From Diplolepis rosae (lineage: Eukaryota > Arthropoda > Insecta > Hymenoptera > Diplolepididae): a stretch of 64,000 nucleotides of DNA. The translations under genes were made by a program, and so were the position numbers. The first letter of the stretch is position 1. Every line of letters begins with the position of its first letter. The notes under the pieces were generated by a model. That model had not been told where the DNA came from. It did not search any database and worked only from the letters and a program-made list of their open reading frames with translations. The stretch is taken from NCBI GenBank assembly GCA_030998225.1, contig JAPYXD010000680.1, positions 7,316,001 to 7,380,000 of the forward strand, written 5' to 3'. Below, in pieces: positions 30,001-41,390 of this stretch.

Positions 30001-32369
30001 TTTTCTTCATTTTTGAAAAAGTAAAATATAAATTAGTTCGTTCATTCTAGCATTTTAAAGCTTATAAAATTCCTTGCAAAATAGCTTATTAATTTTAAAA
30101 ATTCTGCACAAAGAATTCCGGCAATCACCAAAACTAGAGTCGGTTTCCCACAATAGGAGACTCTTTTGTAGTATTCGGTATAATAATATTGGTTAAAGAT
30201 GCTATATTAGTGTTTACCATGTTACAGTCAAAAGGAATGCGTTACCTTGCGGTTATTTTTTTTAATAAAATTTTAATACATAATTTTATTTTCTCATGTT
30301 AAATTTAAAATACTTTTTTTTTTAAAGTCGTTATGCGCAAGTTAGTTTAACACTGGAAAAACAATCATTTACCATTTTAAATAAATAATGGTAGTGCCAT
30401 GTTCAAAATATATATGATTATTAGAGGAATATTTTAAGTTTAATAAGGGAAAAATAAACAATGCACGTTTACATGAAAAAAATATGTTTCCAGTTGGTAT
30501 TCTGTTTGTTTAAAACAGAAATATAATATTATTAAGTAAATACGTCTTCTGGTTGGTTTTCGTGGAATTTGATGAAACACTAAGTGTCATTTGATATTTT
30601 CATAATGTAAGCTACAGGTAACGTTTCCTTTTCCGTCCCCATCACAAAAAAAAAGTAACTTTTTTGGTAACAAATGATATCGTCGAATATACAAGATGTT
30701 ATCCATTTTATCTGGACAAACCGGTACAATATTTTTTATTTCGTCAAGTAATTGAAAGAATTTTGCTAAGATAAAAGATAAAAATCACAATAAAATGTCT
30801 TTAATGTATTACGTCTAATAGATAATTTTGGCTTAAATTTAGCCATCCAGCGTATAAGCGCATAAGAAGTCTATCCTTTTCTGATGATCCAGTTTATATT
30901 GCATCTTGAAGTTGGCCGATTTTTCGACTTGAATTAAAACTTTTTTTCCACATGATCGATCGAGGGGTTGTGATATTTTATAATTTTAGGTAATCCTACC
31001 TGTTTTGCAATAATAAGAAATCTGGTCTATTTGTCATCGTATCGTAAATTATAATTAAAATGGTAAATTGTAGCCTTTGGTACAAAATTGAGCATAAACT
31101 TGTTTCTTACGCAACAACCTTAGAACAATAGAAAAGGCAGCTTTACTTTGCTTTCATATATTTATATCAAAGCTATATTGATCGCCTTACAAGTAGTTCA
31201 TTGTTTCCAGTACCGTCTCAACATCGTTTAATGAACCGCAATTGTGTTACTCAGAACTCAACGCTGTTTTTACTCACAGACAGAATCATCAATAAAATAA
31301 ACATAAAAATAATTTTTAATTATCAGTAATTGAATGAAAAAGTGAGAAGATTTGATACATGTACTTAAAAGAAGAATATTATAACTTAATTTGGAAGCTA
31401 CATATCATAATCACTTTAAGTACTCAATGTACGTCTGTTCAAAATAATGAACGATTCATTTGGAAATTGGAGATAAAAATATTTCCATCCCTACAATCTT
31501 ATCTCTTTTCTTGAATATCGAAATGACTGGCAATTAACAATACCATTTAAAAACTTATCAAACAACTATTGTTAATGAAATGTCTCCAGGCACGAACAGT
31601 TTTCTCGATAGCCGACAAGCTGCTCTTTCTCTTTTTAAATCAAGTTTTTAGATTCCTGCCGCCCATATTGTATTTTATAGACACTTAGTATCAATTTAAT
31701 ATCATCCTATTGCTTTAACAAAAACAAAAAATAGTTGCACAATCTCCCTAGTTGTCCAGCGAGTTATTCGCAATGTAACCTACATTGTATCACAACATAA
31801 AGTCTATTATTAATTGAAAGCGTAAGCTGAGAACACAACACCTCATGCAAAATGTATAGCATCACATACATTGGCTAAAGTGATTAAAAACTTTATTGCA
31901 TTACGAAAAATTTGAAGAGATCAATTCAAAATGCATATTCTGAAATACTAATTATTTATCAAATTATTGGTTTCGCTAGCATGCCACGCTATTTGACTGT
32001 GATCAACACTTAGGTGTACCATTAACATGAAAATAGTTGACCTCGTTCAGAGCCGTGTGAACGAGTGATAAATGGTACTCTGGAGTTTTACTTCGTCATT
32101 TGTAAACCGTATTTTCTAACTTTTCAACAACCATTGGTTGCTTTATTTTTTTCTACTCACACCTTTCGCAATTCTGAGACAATAAATGCGATCAGGGTCA
32201 ATTCAGAGTTCATGGCGTTTCACTATAGAGAAATTACCTTCTAATCTAGAGTTGATGATTTATTTCTATACTAATGATCATATGCATATGAGTCACTTTT
32301 AGCACAAATCTAATAATTTTCAAAAGCGTGTTGGGAATTTATCAGAAATTGTTACAAGTTTTAGTGATT
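30000..32369. other. AT-rich intergenic or intronic DNA
   Basis: No gene, RNA or bounded repeat recognised over 2.3 kb. Confidence 0.4.
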
Positions 32370-32373
32370 CTTA

Positions 32374-33213
32374 AGGCCATTGTTATTTTGCTGGACATTG
32401 TTTCGTTATATTGGAAAAAAGGTTTTGTTGATATTTGTGCAACCAAATTTTTCGGTCCTGAAAAAATATTTTGTTGAATTAACCTAATTTTGATTATTTC
32501 AACAGCATTTTTTGATAAGGAGATCTGCCACCTTTAATATTTTTATTTTCTGAGTTTAGACCTTTCATATTATTTTTTTTATGTTTAATAGCTTTATTTA
32601 GAAAGTTTTTGGATTTTTAAAAAATTTTAGCACCTTTATATATTTTTAAACTAAAAATTTTGAGTTTCTTGGGCATTTTTTTGAAATTTTTTACTTTGAA
32701 TAAAATTTTTGGTTTTTAACCAATTGTCATGATTCATTTTTCATTTTGTTCCTTGCAATGTGTAGCAAATTTTTTGGTGTGGAAAACAAGGTAACATGAC
32801 TGAAAAAATTTGCAAATAAAATTTAGAAAAGAATAAAAATACCCCAAAATATTTAAAAAAATGTTTGTAGTTATTTCTTTAGCCAGAGTGCTTTCCATGC
32901 CCAAAAATTTGCTGCACATTGCAAGGACCAAAATGAAAAAAGAATCATGAAAATTGGTTGAAAACAAAAAATTTTATTCAAAGTAAAAAATTTCAAAAAA
33001 ATGCCTAAAAAACTCAAAATGTTTAGTTTGAAAATACATGAAAGTGCTGGAATTTAAAAAAAGCCCAAAACCTGTCTAATTAAAGGTACTAAACATAAAA
33101 AAAATTATATGGAAGGTCTAAACTCAAGAAATAAAAATATCAAAGGTGACGGATCCCCTTAAGACTATAAAATTTCGGTTGCACACATTTTGTTCAGTAA
33201 AACTGTAAAATTG
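32374..33213. mobile_element. long palindromic element
   Basis: Arms of about 350 bp, inverted and about 80 percent alike by eye. Landmarks are GATAAGGAGATCTGCCACCT against AAAGGTGACGGATCCCCTT, and GTGCAACCAAATTTTTCGG against the complement near 33170. The left border carries TTAAGGCC (TTAA 32370-32373); the right border is TTAA 33214-33217. No coding capacity. Confidence 0.6.
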
Positions 33214-33219
33214 TTAAGT

Positions 33220-33959
33220 TAAGGACTGTTTACTATCAGATGCACTCCATATGCACTCCATATGAAATAGATTTAAATAGATTGTAATTTATGTTTCTCA
33301 GTCAGGATTTATATAAATGTTCACCTCGTGAGTATTTTTCTGCGTAACCAATAATGTACCGCATGCCTATAGAAACTAAGAATGCGTATGTAATGTCGAT
33401 TGACATTGTTCTGAGTAGCAATGGGTATCGATTAATTGATAGAAAAAATCGTAGATGATAGTAGTCCTTCCCATATTGGCACACCATGGGAAACTGCAAC
33501 CTCGATCAAGACGCGGCTTTTTCAAGGAAAACAACATATTTTATAATTTTTCTGATCCTTTACAATTCCGCAGCACCAGAATGAAATAACCTCATACACG
33601 CGTTGGTAATCATCCACGAATACTTCATTCATTCTTGACGACCTTGATGAGTGAACAAAATGCTCATTGGAGTCCACAACACGAAATTTAAATTAATGGC
33701 CGAAAATAAACCGCTCTTTCGTAATGAAAAGGTATTAAAGATTATTCAATTCGTATGTAACTGAAAGGGATAGACGAAATCACGTTTTAACGATGATAAA
33801 TGTTGACGTTTTATTATTTGCTTTAAAAAAAGTTTTTTTAGAAGGATACCTATTGTCCAATGCGAAATCGCGCCAAGAATGTATCTGACTAAAGCTCGCA
33901 ACATTTTTTACCAGAAATAAACAATAAAATGACCTAATGTTCCCGCTTGATTTTGTATC
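33220..33959. other. intergenic DNA
   Basis: No supported feature; CACTCCATATG is tandemly doubled at 33244-33266. Confidence 0.35.
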
Positions 33960-34510
33960 ATAACTTTTTTTTCGCATTTCGTAAAATTTAACTGAAAAAT
34001 GGAATTTAGATATTGACTTTTTTTAAGTTTTAAAATACTGTAACTTTTCTAATTTTATTTTAATCGAAAATTGTTATTAGAATATTTAGTAGAGATTTAT
34101 GAGAAATATCAGAAACCAGTATTGCAATTTTTGATATTTTCCAAAAAGAACTTTCAAAAAAACAAAAAATTTTTGTCGGATGTGGCTGCCTTATTTTTTC
34201 GACTCCCATAAAGTATGCCAAATCTCAATAAAATCCGATAAAAAATCCGATAAAAAAAGTGTTTGTTTCATGAAGATCTACAAATTTGCTGTTGTTTTTT
34301 TTCTTCAAAAAAAGCAATATATTTTCATTTATTCATCAAAAACGTTTTTTAAAAATCAAAAATTCAATTCGTCCCCCAAAATATACGAAATACGGAAAAT
34401 ATGTTAAGAAACAAAATTGTTTATCTAAAAAAGATCTACAAATTTTTATTTGATGTTAATGTGGCTCCAGTGTATATAAAGTAAAAATTAAGTGCGAGCA
34501 ATATGATAAG
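33960..34510 (-). repeat. ~150-bp-unit repeat (copy 3, rearranged)
   Basis: 33960-34200 is the reverse complement of the head segment 7456-7690. From 34230 units run forward (AGATCTACAAATTTG). The arrangement is head-to-head compared with copy 1. Confidence 0.6.
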
Positions 34511-34541
34511 AATGTGTTTCTTAAGGACGACAGAGCCTTAA

Positions 34542-35206
34542 GGTAGTTCGTTCACGAAAATTAGACCTCAGGCAAAAATAGATAATTTTGCTTTCAAGAA
34601 TAGCAATAACATTATTGAAGGTCTAATTTGAAAGAGAAAAGATTATTTCACATGAAAAAAATTTGAAAGACAAAAAAATAATTTTATTAATAAATTTAAT
34701 TTTTTACCCAACTTTTTTTCTTATCGCTTCGAGTCAAATTTTTAAAAATGATACGATTCTAATAAATCACGGTTCATATTTTTAGTAAAAAGATTCTCTA
34801 CAACTTGACCATTTCCAATTTTTGAAAATGAATTCTTTAATGTCTGAGATTATAAAAAAACAATTTTTCAAAACAAAATGTTTATAAACAAATTGCTGTA
34901 TTTGATAATAATTAATTCAATTTCAAAAATAGGAAACGGTCATGTTGTAGAGAATCTTTTTCCTAAAAAAATGAACCGTGATTTATTAGAATCGCATCGT
35001 TTTTAAAAATTTGGCTCGAAGCGATAAGAAAATAAGTTCAGGCAAAAATAAAATTTACAAATAAAATTATTTTTATGTGTTTCAAATTTTTTTCATGAAA
35101 AATAATCTTTTCTCTTTAAAAAGAGCCCTTCAATATTAATATTGCTATTCTTGAAAGCAAAATTATCTATTTTTGCCTGAGGTCTAATTTTCGTGAACGA
35201 TCTACC
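34542..35206. mobile_element. TTAA palindrome (665 bp) with known empty site
   Basis: Ends GGTAGTTCGTTCACGAAAAT / complement, TTAA 34538-34541 and 35207-35210. The flanks CAGAGCC|TTAA|GTAAATTGAATTTCC match an uninterrupted paralogue at 39955-39990 (TAGAGCCTTAAGTAAATTGA), which proves both borders and the TTAA target. Confidence 0.93.
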
Positions 35207-35210
35207 TTAA

Positions 35211-36139
35211 GTAAATTGAATTTCCTTTTTCATTTGAAATAAAGAACAAATTTAGTAACTTGTATGCAAAGAACATAAGAGCGGGTGCGAAGCGGGCAGA
35301 TTTTTCAAATAAAAAGTATGAATTTTACTTATTTTTCCGATTTCTCTTCCACTTTTAAAAGCTTAACATATGATGAACAATTTCTATGAAAGAAGCTCCT
35401 CAAGCATGAAAGAACGCCAAAAAGTTTTTTATTGAAGCATTTTATTAAAGGGGGGTCTTGCAACTTCGACCCAAGTTACCAATTTTAACAGAGCTTGTCC
35501 ACATATTTGTAGAGTAGATTCGCGTAGTTTGTTCGTACGTGAGTGCTGTGAGATCTCTTGCAGTCTTGGAAAAATACGTTAAAATGAAAAGGAAGGAAGG
35601 AATGAAAAAGAAAAGCGAATGAGAAAAGAGAGGCTGGTATTGAGAGAAAAAGAATTCAGTGTATGACTTCTGCGACGATTGAAGCTCATTCCAAAACGTC
35701 AACTCAGATACGGACGACACGACACTTTTTGGGACCAAGATACTGACATCTCTAAGATTAAGAGAGGTGTATCTCAAGAGTGATTTAGAAGGCCGTTATG
35801 AAACATTACAAATGAAGAATTTCTCTTCACTTTAAGTGTATATGACAAGATATTTGACGCGTCAACCTATATATAATACGTGCAATGTCATTCTAGCAAT
35901 AAAAGAAGTTATGAATCAAACTTGAAGAAGAAGGATTAAATGACATTAATGGGTTGGAGATTTTTCACCAAATTGTTACTAAGGACTAGCATCACTTTGG
36001 AAACAAATTTCAAGTCAATTCGAGATTTTCTAGAACAAAAGAATTTATTTTTTCAAAAATCGCCTTCTAAGTGTTTTCGCGATTTTCTCACTGTTTATAA
36101 TTTTAACATTGAATGATAATATTTTTTTATATTTGAAAA
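35211..36139. other. intergenic DNA
   Basis: 35280-35300 holds a GCGAAGCGGGCAGA word also seen at 40110-40260. A purine-rich GC-richer block at 35460-35760 has an open minus-strand frame of 110 codons with no recognisable domain. Confidence 0.3.
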
Positions 36140-36250
36140 ACATTCTCTGCGAAAAAGGGAACGCTTTAACTCCGCTGGGTATTGCGCCGAGGAGTTTTTA
36201 ATTGTCGGTCAATGCTCTATCATCTGAGCTATGGAGGTTCCACACAACTT
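36140..36250 (-). repeat. tRNA-like SINE-type fragment
   Basis: Minus strand: CTCCATAGCTCAGATGATAG carries a good A-box with GCTC/GAGC D stem. A weak B-box (GGCGCAATACCC) follows, then CGGAGTTAAAGCGTTCC and a T-rich tail. The head CTGCGAAAAAGGGAACGCTT is shared with 27630 and 10030. Not a functional tRNA. Confidence 0.55.
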
Positions 36251-36403
36251 TTCTCACAGAATCTCTTTACGCCTCATTCGACTAAGAATATGCCATGAAC
36301 TAATTAGTAATTTTTTCAAATATATTGAAAATTCTATCTTGTTATAAAATGACGTTGAAGTTAATTCTATTGATTGACATAATCGACTAAAATGATACAT
36401 TAA

Positions 36404-37010
36404 GGTAGTTCGACCACAAAAATTAGGCCTCAGGCAAAAATAGATAATTTTGCTTTCAAGAATAGCAATATTATTATTGAAAGGATCATTTAAAAAAGAA
36501 AAGATTATTTTCTGTAAAAACCATTTGAAACATAGAATAGTAATGTATTTAACAAATTCGAAAAACGATTCTAATAAATCGTGGATCATTTTTTCAGGGA
36601 AAAGAATCTTTACAACTTGACCGTTTCCAATATTTGAAAATAAATTTTTTAATGGCTAAAACTAATAAAAAAAATTTTAAAACAACATTTTTATAAACAA
36701 ATTGTTGAATTTTATAATTATTGATTCATTTTCGAAAATTGGAAACGGTCAAGTTGTAGAGATTCTTTTCTCTAGAAAAATGATCCATGATTCATCAGAA
36801 TCGCACCATTTTTAAACATTTTTAAAAAAAATATATGAAAATAAGCATTGAAGATAAAATTTGTTAAATATGTTATTATTCTATGTTAACATTTTTTTTT
36901 AGAAATAAGCTTTTTTATTTTCAATAATCCCTCAAATAACAATATTGGTATTCTTGAAAGCAAAATTATGTATTTTTGCCTGAGGCTTAATTTTTCGTGA
37001 CCGAATTATC
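36404..37010. mobile_element. TTAA palindrome (607 bp)
   Basis: TTAA 36400-36403 and 37011-37014. Left end GGTAGTTCGACCACAAAAAT. Fold-back with the common centre (CAACTTGACCGTTTCCAAT and complement). Right end decayed (GAATTATC). Confidence 0.85.
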
Positions 37011-37192
37011 TTAATTTCCTGTGTATAAGAATGTGATTTTAATTCTTTCATTGTGATTACAAATATATTTTACTGCTTCGAATTTAGTGGAATATTACAA
37101 ACATGAGTAAAGTTAGTAGAAAACTACTAATTTGGAAACTTACATATGCATCAATGAGGAGAATTCAATACTCTTATTTTCATAAATTTAAA

Positions 37193-37646
37193 CAAGTACA
37201 CATTTTATAAATTTTAATTTTGTTTCGACTTTTTGATAGAATTATGTTTTGAAATTGACAGTTTGCAGTTCAAAGTCATGTTTTACTTAACCGATCCCTA
37301 CCTTGCTGACATTTTCTTTTCGTCCTTCGCATTCCCACATTAGTTGGGATATCGAGTTGAAATTTCAATTTATTAGGTAAAAAGTCCTAAGTTTTTATAA
37401 TTAAACAAAAAACATTTTCTAAAATTAATTTGTCTATAATTATGAATATTTAGGAGCACATAAACGTTCTTTAATATTTTTTTACTCGATCACTCAAAGT
37501 TTCAATTCGATATCTTAAATGATGTGGAAATGCAAAGAACAAAAGGAAAGTGTCGGTAAGGTAGGGTTCGGTTAAGTAAAACATGGGTTTAAAATGAAAA
37601 ATGTAAATTAAAAAAAAATAAATAAAAATTTGTAAAATGTGTATTT
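37193..37646. mobile_element. inverted-repeat element, ~190-bp arms
   Basis: Left arm landmarks TACTTAACCGATCCCTACCT and GTTGGGATATCGAGTTGAAA are matched inverted by AGGTAGGGTTCGGTTAAGTA and TTTCAATTCGATATCTTAAA. The centre is about 90 bp. Non-coding. Confidence 0.7.
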
Positions 37647-37649
37647 TTT

Positions 37650-38345
37650 AAAATTCTATTTTCCCGATATTCAAATTCTCTAGGCTTCTAATTTCTTACC
37701 TTTTAGATGTTTTAAATCACATTAAAGTTTTGATAAATTCGAAGTTTTTAGGATTTAAAAATTGAAAATCTCTTGACAATGAAAGAATTAGAAATACACC
37801 TTTATACATGGGACATTAATGTATTTGAAGCTAGCGAAAGAATAAAAACAAAAGAAATTTAATGCTAACTTGACTTATAACAGCAATTTCTGCCACTGAA
37901 TGAAATCCTTACGACTTTCTAGGTTCATGAGCATCACAAGGATATGTGTAGGTTCCAACAACTATAATTTACAGGATTCTGCGAATTCCATTAGAAAAAT
38001 GTTGCTCTTGAACGCAGGAAAGCCGCGAGTCAACAAAAAGCTAAGCTCGCTAAGCTACAATTATTAAAGAGAGGAGAGAGAGCGAAAGGAGAGAGGTTTA
38101 TCGTATCTACTACATTTTATACTAACATAGTAAAGGTGGAAAGTATTCAGTAATGTCGAGTCCATTCAAGTACGAAGCTATAGTGGCATTGGTATCTTTA
38201 TTTCCATGACAGCTACTCTGATATGACGTCCTGAATCTTTCACTTTATAAATTTGGAGCATAAATTACATTTTTTAAACGCACCACAATATTTCGTTATT
38301 GTATTCTACAAAACTTATTCATTCAATAATTTTCTGAATTTAAAT
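37650..38345. other. intergenic DNA
   Basis: A GAGA-rich patch at 38070-38095; nothing else recognised. Confidence 0.3.
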
Positions 38346-39367
38346 TTAGGCCAGTTAAATTAAGCCCAAAAGGCTGAGTTTTTTACGAAAATTCCAAAAA
38401 ATAAGTTTGAGGGCTTAAATAGTTCGGATATATGTGTAAAGACATTAATTTAACAACTGGAAATTTGGATTTCAGCATTTTTTTTCATATTTAGCTCTGC
38501 GGTTTGAAAAGTACTGATTTTAGCGGAAAAAGTTGTCAATAAAAGTCAATGAGGGCACACCCCTCTAAGTCCATTAGTTTACTTGTAAATTGAGAACATC
38601 AGTTTCGCATTTGCACGATACAAATTCTAGTTTGTTATCTGGAATTAGACCATAGCTGTTGTATATATAGAGGTTTTAAGCCCGTTGTGGTTGGTTATAA
38701 TATATTGTACTTAATTATAATATACTAATTATAAAATACACAAATAATTACATTTACTTAATTTTCAGTCAATAAAACATGACAAAATAAAAAGTTTGTT
38801 GAAATATAACTCTTCTAGATCACGTTCAAGCACGGACAACCAAATTTTCCAATTTTTTACATTTTGCCAGTACTGTGAAAATAAAAAAATTTCAAAATAT
38901 TGGTACCATTTAAACAAAAACTATGATTAATAGACGCTTGAAATTTGGCATGCTATTTTCGACTATTAAGTACTACCTTTTCCTAATATATCAATGTAAA
39001 AAAGTGATTTTCTCAAAAGTTATTAACGATTTGCGATTTTTACGAATTTTGTGCTACTTCTCAATTTATAAATAAATTAATGAACTTAAAGGGGTGCCCT
39101 CACTGACTTTATTGCAGATAATTTAATAAAAGACCACTTTTATTCACAAATTTTTTCCGCTAAAATCAGTATTTTTCAAACCGTAGAGCTAAAGATGAAA
39201 AAAAATTCTGAAATCCAACTTCAATTGTTTATTGCTGATTTAATTTTAAAAACTGGTGGTTCTAATTGTTGAATTATTGTTCTACACACATATCCGAACG
39301 ATATAACCCTCAAACTTATTTGTTGAAATTTTTGTAACACAAAAAAGCTAATTTGACTGTCCTAATT
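38346..39367. mobile_element. ~1-kb element with ~240-bp inverted ends
   Basis: Left TTAGGCCAGTTAAATTAAGC matches right (reversed) TTAGGACAGTCAAATTAGCT. Further in, AATAAGTTTGAGGG, CGGATATRTGTGTA, TTTAGCTCTGCGGTTTGAAA and AATGAGGGCACACCCCT all have inverted partners. The centre (38600-39050) is AT-rich with no frame. Confidence 0.75.
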
Positions 39368-39589
39368 AGTGAGCGACTTTTTCTGCTTGTTAAGCAATAA
39401 AAGATGACTGCATGCAAATAAAAGTCATTTACTATTTTTGATTCGGTATTTTATAAGTGATTTGAATTCAAAAAGAATTTTTTATACTCCTTATAATTAT
39501 CTACGAGTTTGACAGTCGCTTTAGTTTATATAAATAAGAATACATTGACTTCAAGGACAAGATTGATAAATGACTTATCAAAATTTCGT

Positions 39590-40030
39590 TGATAAATAGA
39601 AATAGCTACGAGATACGAAAAAACGTTATGATACAATATTATTTTCTACATAAAGACCTACAAATTTGAATTGTAATATTTTTTCATAAGATGCATATTT
39701 TTCTTTTTAATTTAAAAAAAAACTATTGAAAATCCAAAATTCAATTTTTTAACAATAATATGTGAAATACGAAATAAGCGTTGTTCTGCAAAATCGTTTC
39801 CTTAAATAAAGTCTACGATTGTTTTTTCTTTTTGATATATTTGGAAGAAAATAAATAAATTATTTTAATCATGTAATTTATTAAAAAGTTACTGAAATGT
39901 ATATAGAAAATCGAGCGCGAAGCATGAGTGTCATGATGAGAATGTGTTCCTTAAGGCCGATAGAGCCTTAAGTAAATTGAATTTCCTGTTTCACTTAAAT
40001 TCAAAAAGAAATTTAGTGAATTTGAGAAAA
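39590..40030. repeat. ~150-bp-unit repeat (copy 4) with empty TTAA site
   Basis: Units at 39600-39800, then the tail GATATATTTGGAAGAAAATA, TGAGTGTCATGATGAGAATG and GAGCCTTAAGTAAATTGAAT. The TTAA at 39969-39972 corresponds to the insertion point of the palindrome at 34542-35206. Confidence 0.65.
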
Positions 40031-40109
40031 TGAGTAATTTACATCATCTTTAATATTATAAAATTGGTTTGAGCTTCAGTGTTAAATTATAAAAAATAAA
40101 CTTAAATAT

Positions 40110-40260
40110 ATGCGAAGAGCACAAGACCGAGCGCGAAGCGCGAGGTCCACAAAGAACGGAGCGCGCAGCGCGACGATTAAATCGCGCGTCCCAGGCGCGC
40201 TCAAACTTGCGAGCGAAGCGAGCTGCGTGCGATGACAATGTACCCGCGAAGCGAGCAGAT
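40110..40260. repeat. GC-rich GCGAAGCG palindromic cluster
   Basis: GAGCGCGAAGCGCGAG, GAGCGCGCAGCGCGAC, GCGAGCGAAGCGAGC and CGCGAAGCGAGCAG occur within 150 bp in otherwise AT-rich DNA. Each is a small imperfect palindrome. Single words recur at 35285 and 39915. Function unknown; the high CpG content suggests recent origin or weak methylation. Confidence 0.6.
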
Positions 40261-40269
40261 TTTTTTTAC

Positions 40270-41224
40270 TGTTTATATAATGACCAATTAGCAGGAAATT
40301 TTCGCTATGGATTAGTTGAATGTTCTTTTTAAATTTTAGTAAGTAAAAATTGAACTGAATTAAAATTAGTTATTCTTTACTGATTTTCAGTAAAGAATGA
40401 CAGAATTCTTAGCCAGGTATGGGTCACTAATTTCAATTTATTCGAATTTTCACTTATTCAGATTTGAAAAGTTACTGAAAATTAGTAAATTTTTTCACTC
40501 ATTGGAAGCAAACGAATTCTTATTAATTCGAAATCTAGAGAGTATACTCTAAATTATAATAAATGAAATATAAGTTAATGATTCAAATCAGTAACAAGTT
40601 TTACTGTTCTGCTAAAACAGTGAGACTGATTCGCCAATTCAATATACCAATGAGACAGTGAAATTCCTTATTGATTCTTTTTCTTTCAAACTTAAATTTA
40701 AAAATCAATGAGAATAAAAATTTTAAATAGAGAATTAATTTAAAAAATCAGGAAGATTATAAAAAGTATTTCTGGGAAACACATTACTTCCCACCACACG
40801 AACACTGTATGCGAACGTGTTACGAGTGCCAACATAACGAATATGCATTGGTGGAATGATAATGCACAAGTGTGTAATTTATAATCAAACGAGCATCTTC
40901 TACTTCATTCACAGAACGTATAGCACAATTTATTGAAGCAACTGACCAGTTTAGAATATGCAAGCTATAAATAAAACTTAAGCTTTAATGTTGAACCTTA
41001 AAATACTCTTTAACTTTTCTTTTGAGTTAGCAAAAATAAAAAATCACATTAAAATTAAAACTATATTAATTTTAGCGAGTTCAAATGATCAATCCTTTTT
41101 TCTATTCCTAAATGTTTATGAGCTTCATAAAAAAATAACATGTTCAATAAATTTTCTAATGAAATTTTAAAATTTTAATTTTCAGCATTGGAACATTTAT
41201 TTGAATGATATAAAAACAATTTGA
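40270..41224. other. AT-rich DNA with degenerate CAGTGA words
   Basis: TCACTAAT, AAAATTAGTAAAT and CAGTGAGAC-type words at 40320-40680 resemble those at 42010-42600 and 62380-62520, possibly an old diverged repeat. No gene seen. Confidence 0.3.
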
Positions 41225-41390
41225 TTTAAATTTAAAGAATTTGAAATCTTTCTGTGGAAAAAAAGACGCTTTCGACTGCGCTGGGATTCGAGCCCAGGTC
41301 TTTCGATTCGTATTCTATCTGATATACGCGACTAGTGATTCTCCAATAATGTAGGCAGTGGCAGAAATTTCAAACTCAACTAATTAATTT
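41225..41390 (-). repeat. tRNA-like repeat, single arm
   Basis: Minus strand: a perfect T-arm CTGGG-CTCGAAT-CCCAG followed by CGCAGTCGAAAGCGTC and TTTCCACAGAAAGATTTC. Upstream is CACTGCCTACATTATTGGAG, shared with 9880-9910. The 5' D-arm half is absent. Confidence 0.6.

Noticed and set aside
35445..35777. 110-codon minus-strand frame
   Set aside because: Starts weakly, low-complexity Phe/Ser-rich middle, purine-rich opposite strand explains the openness; no domain.
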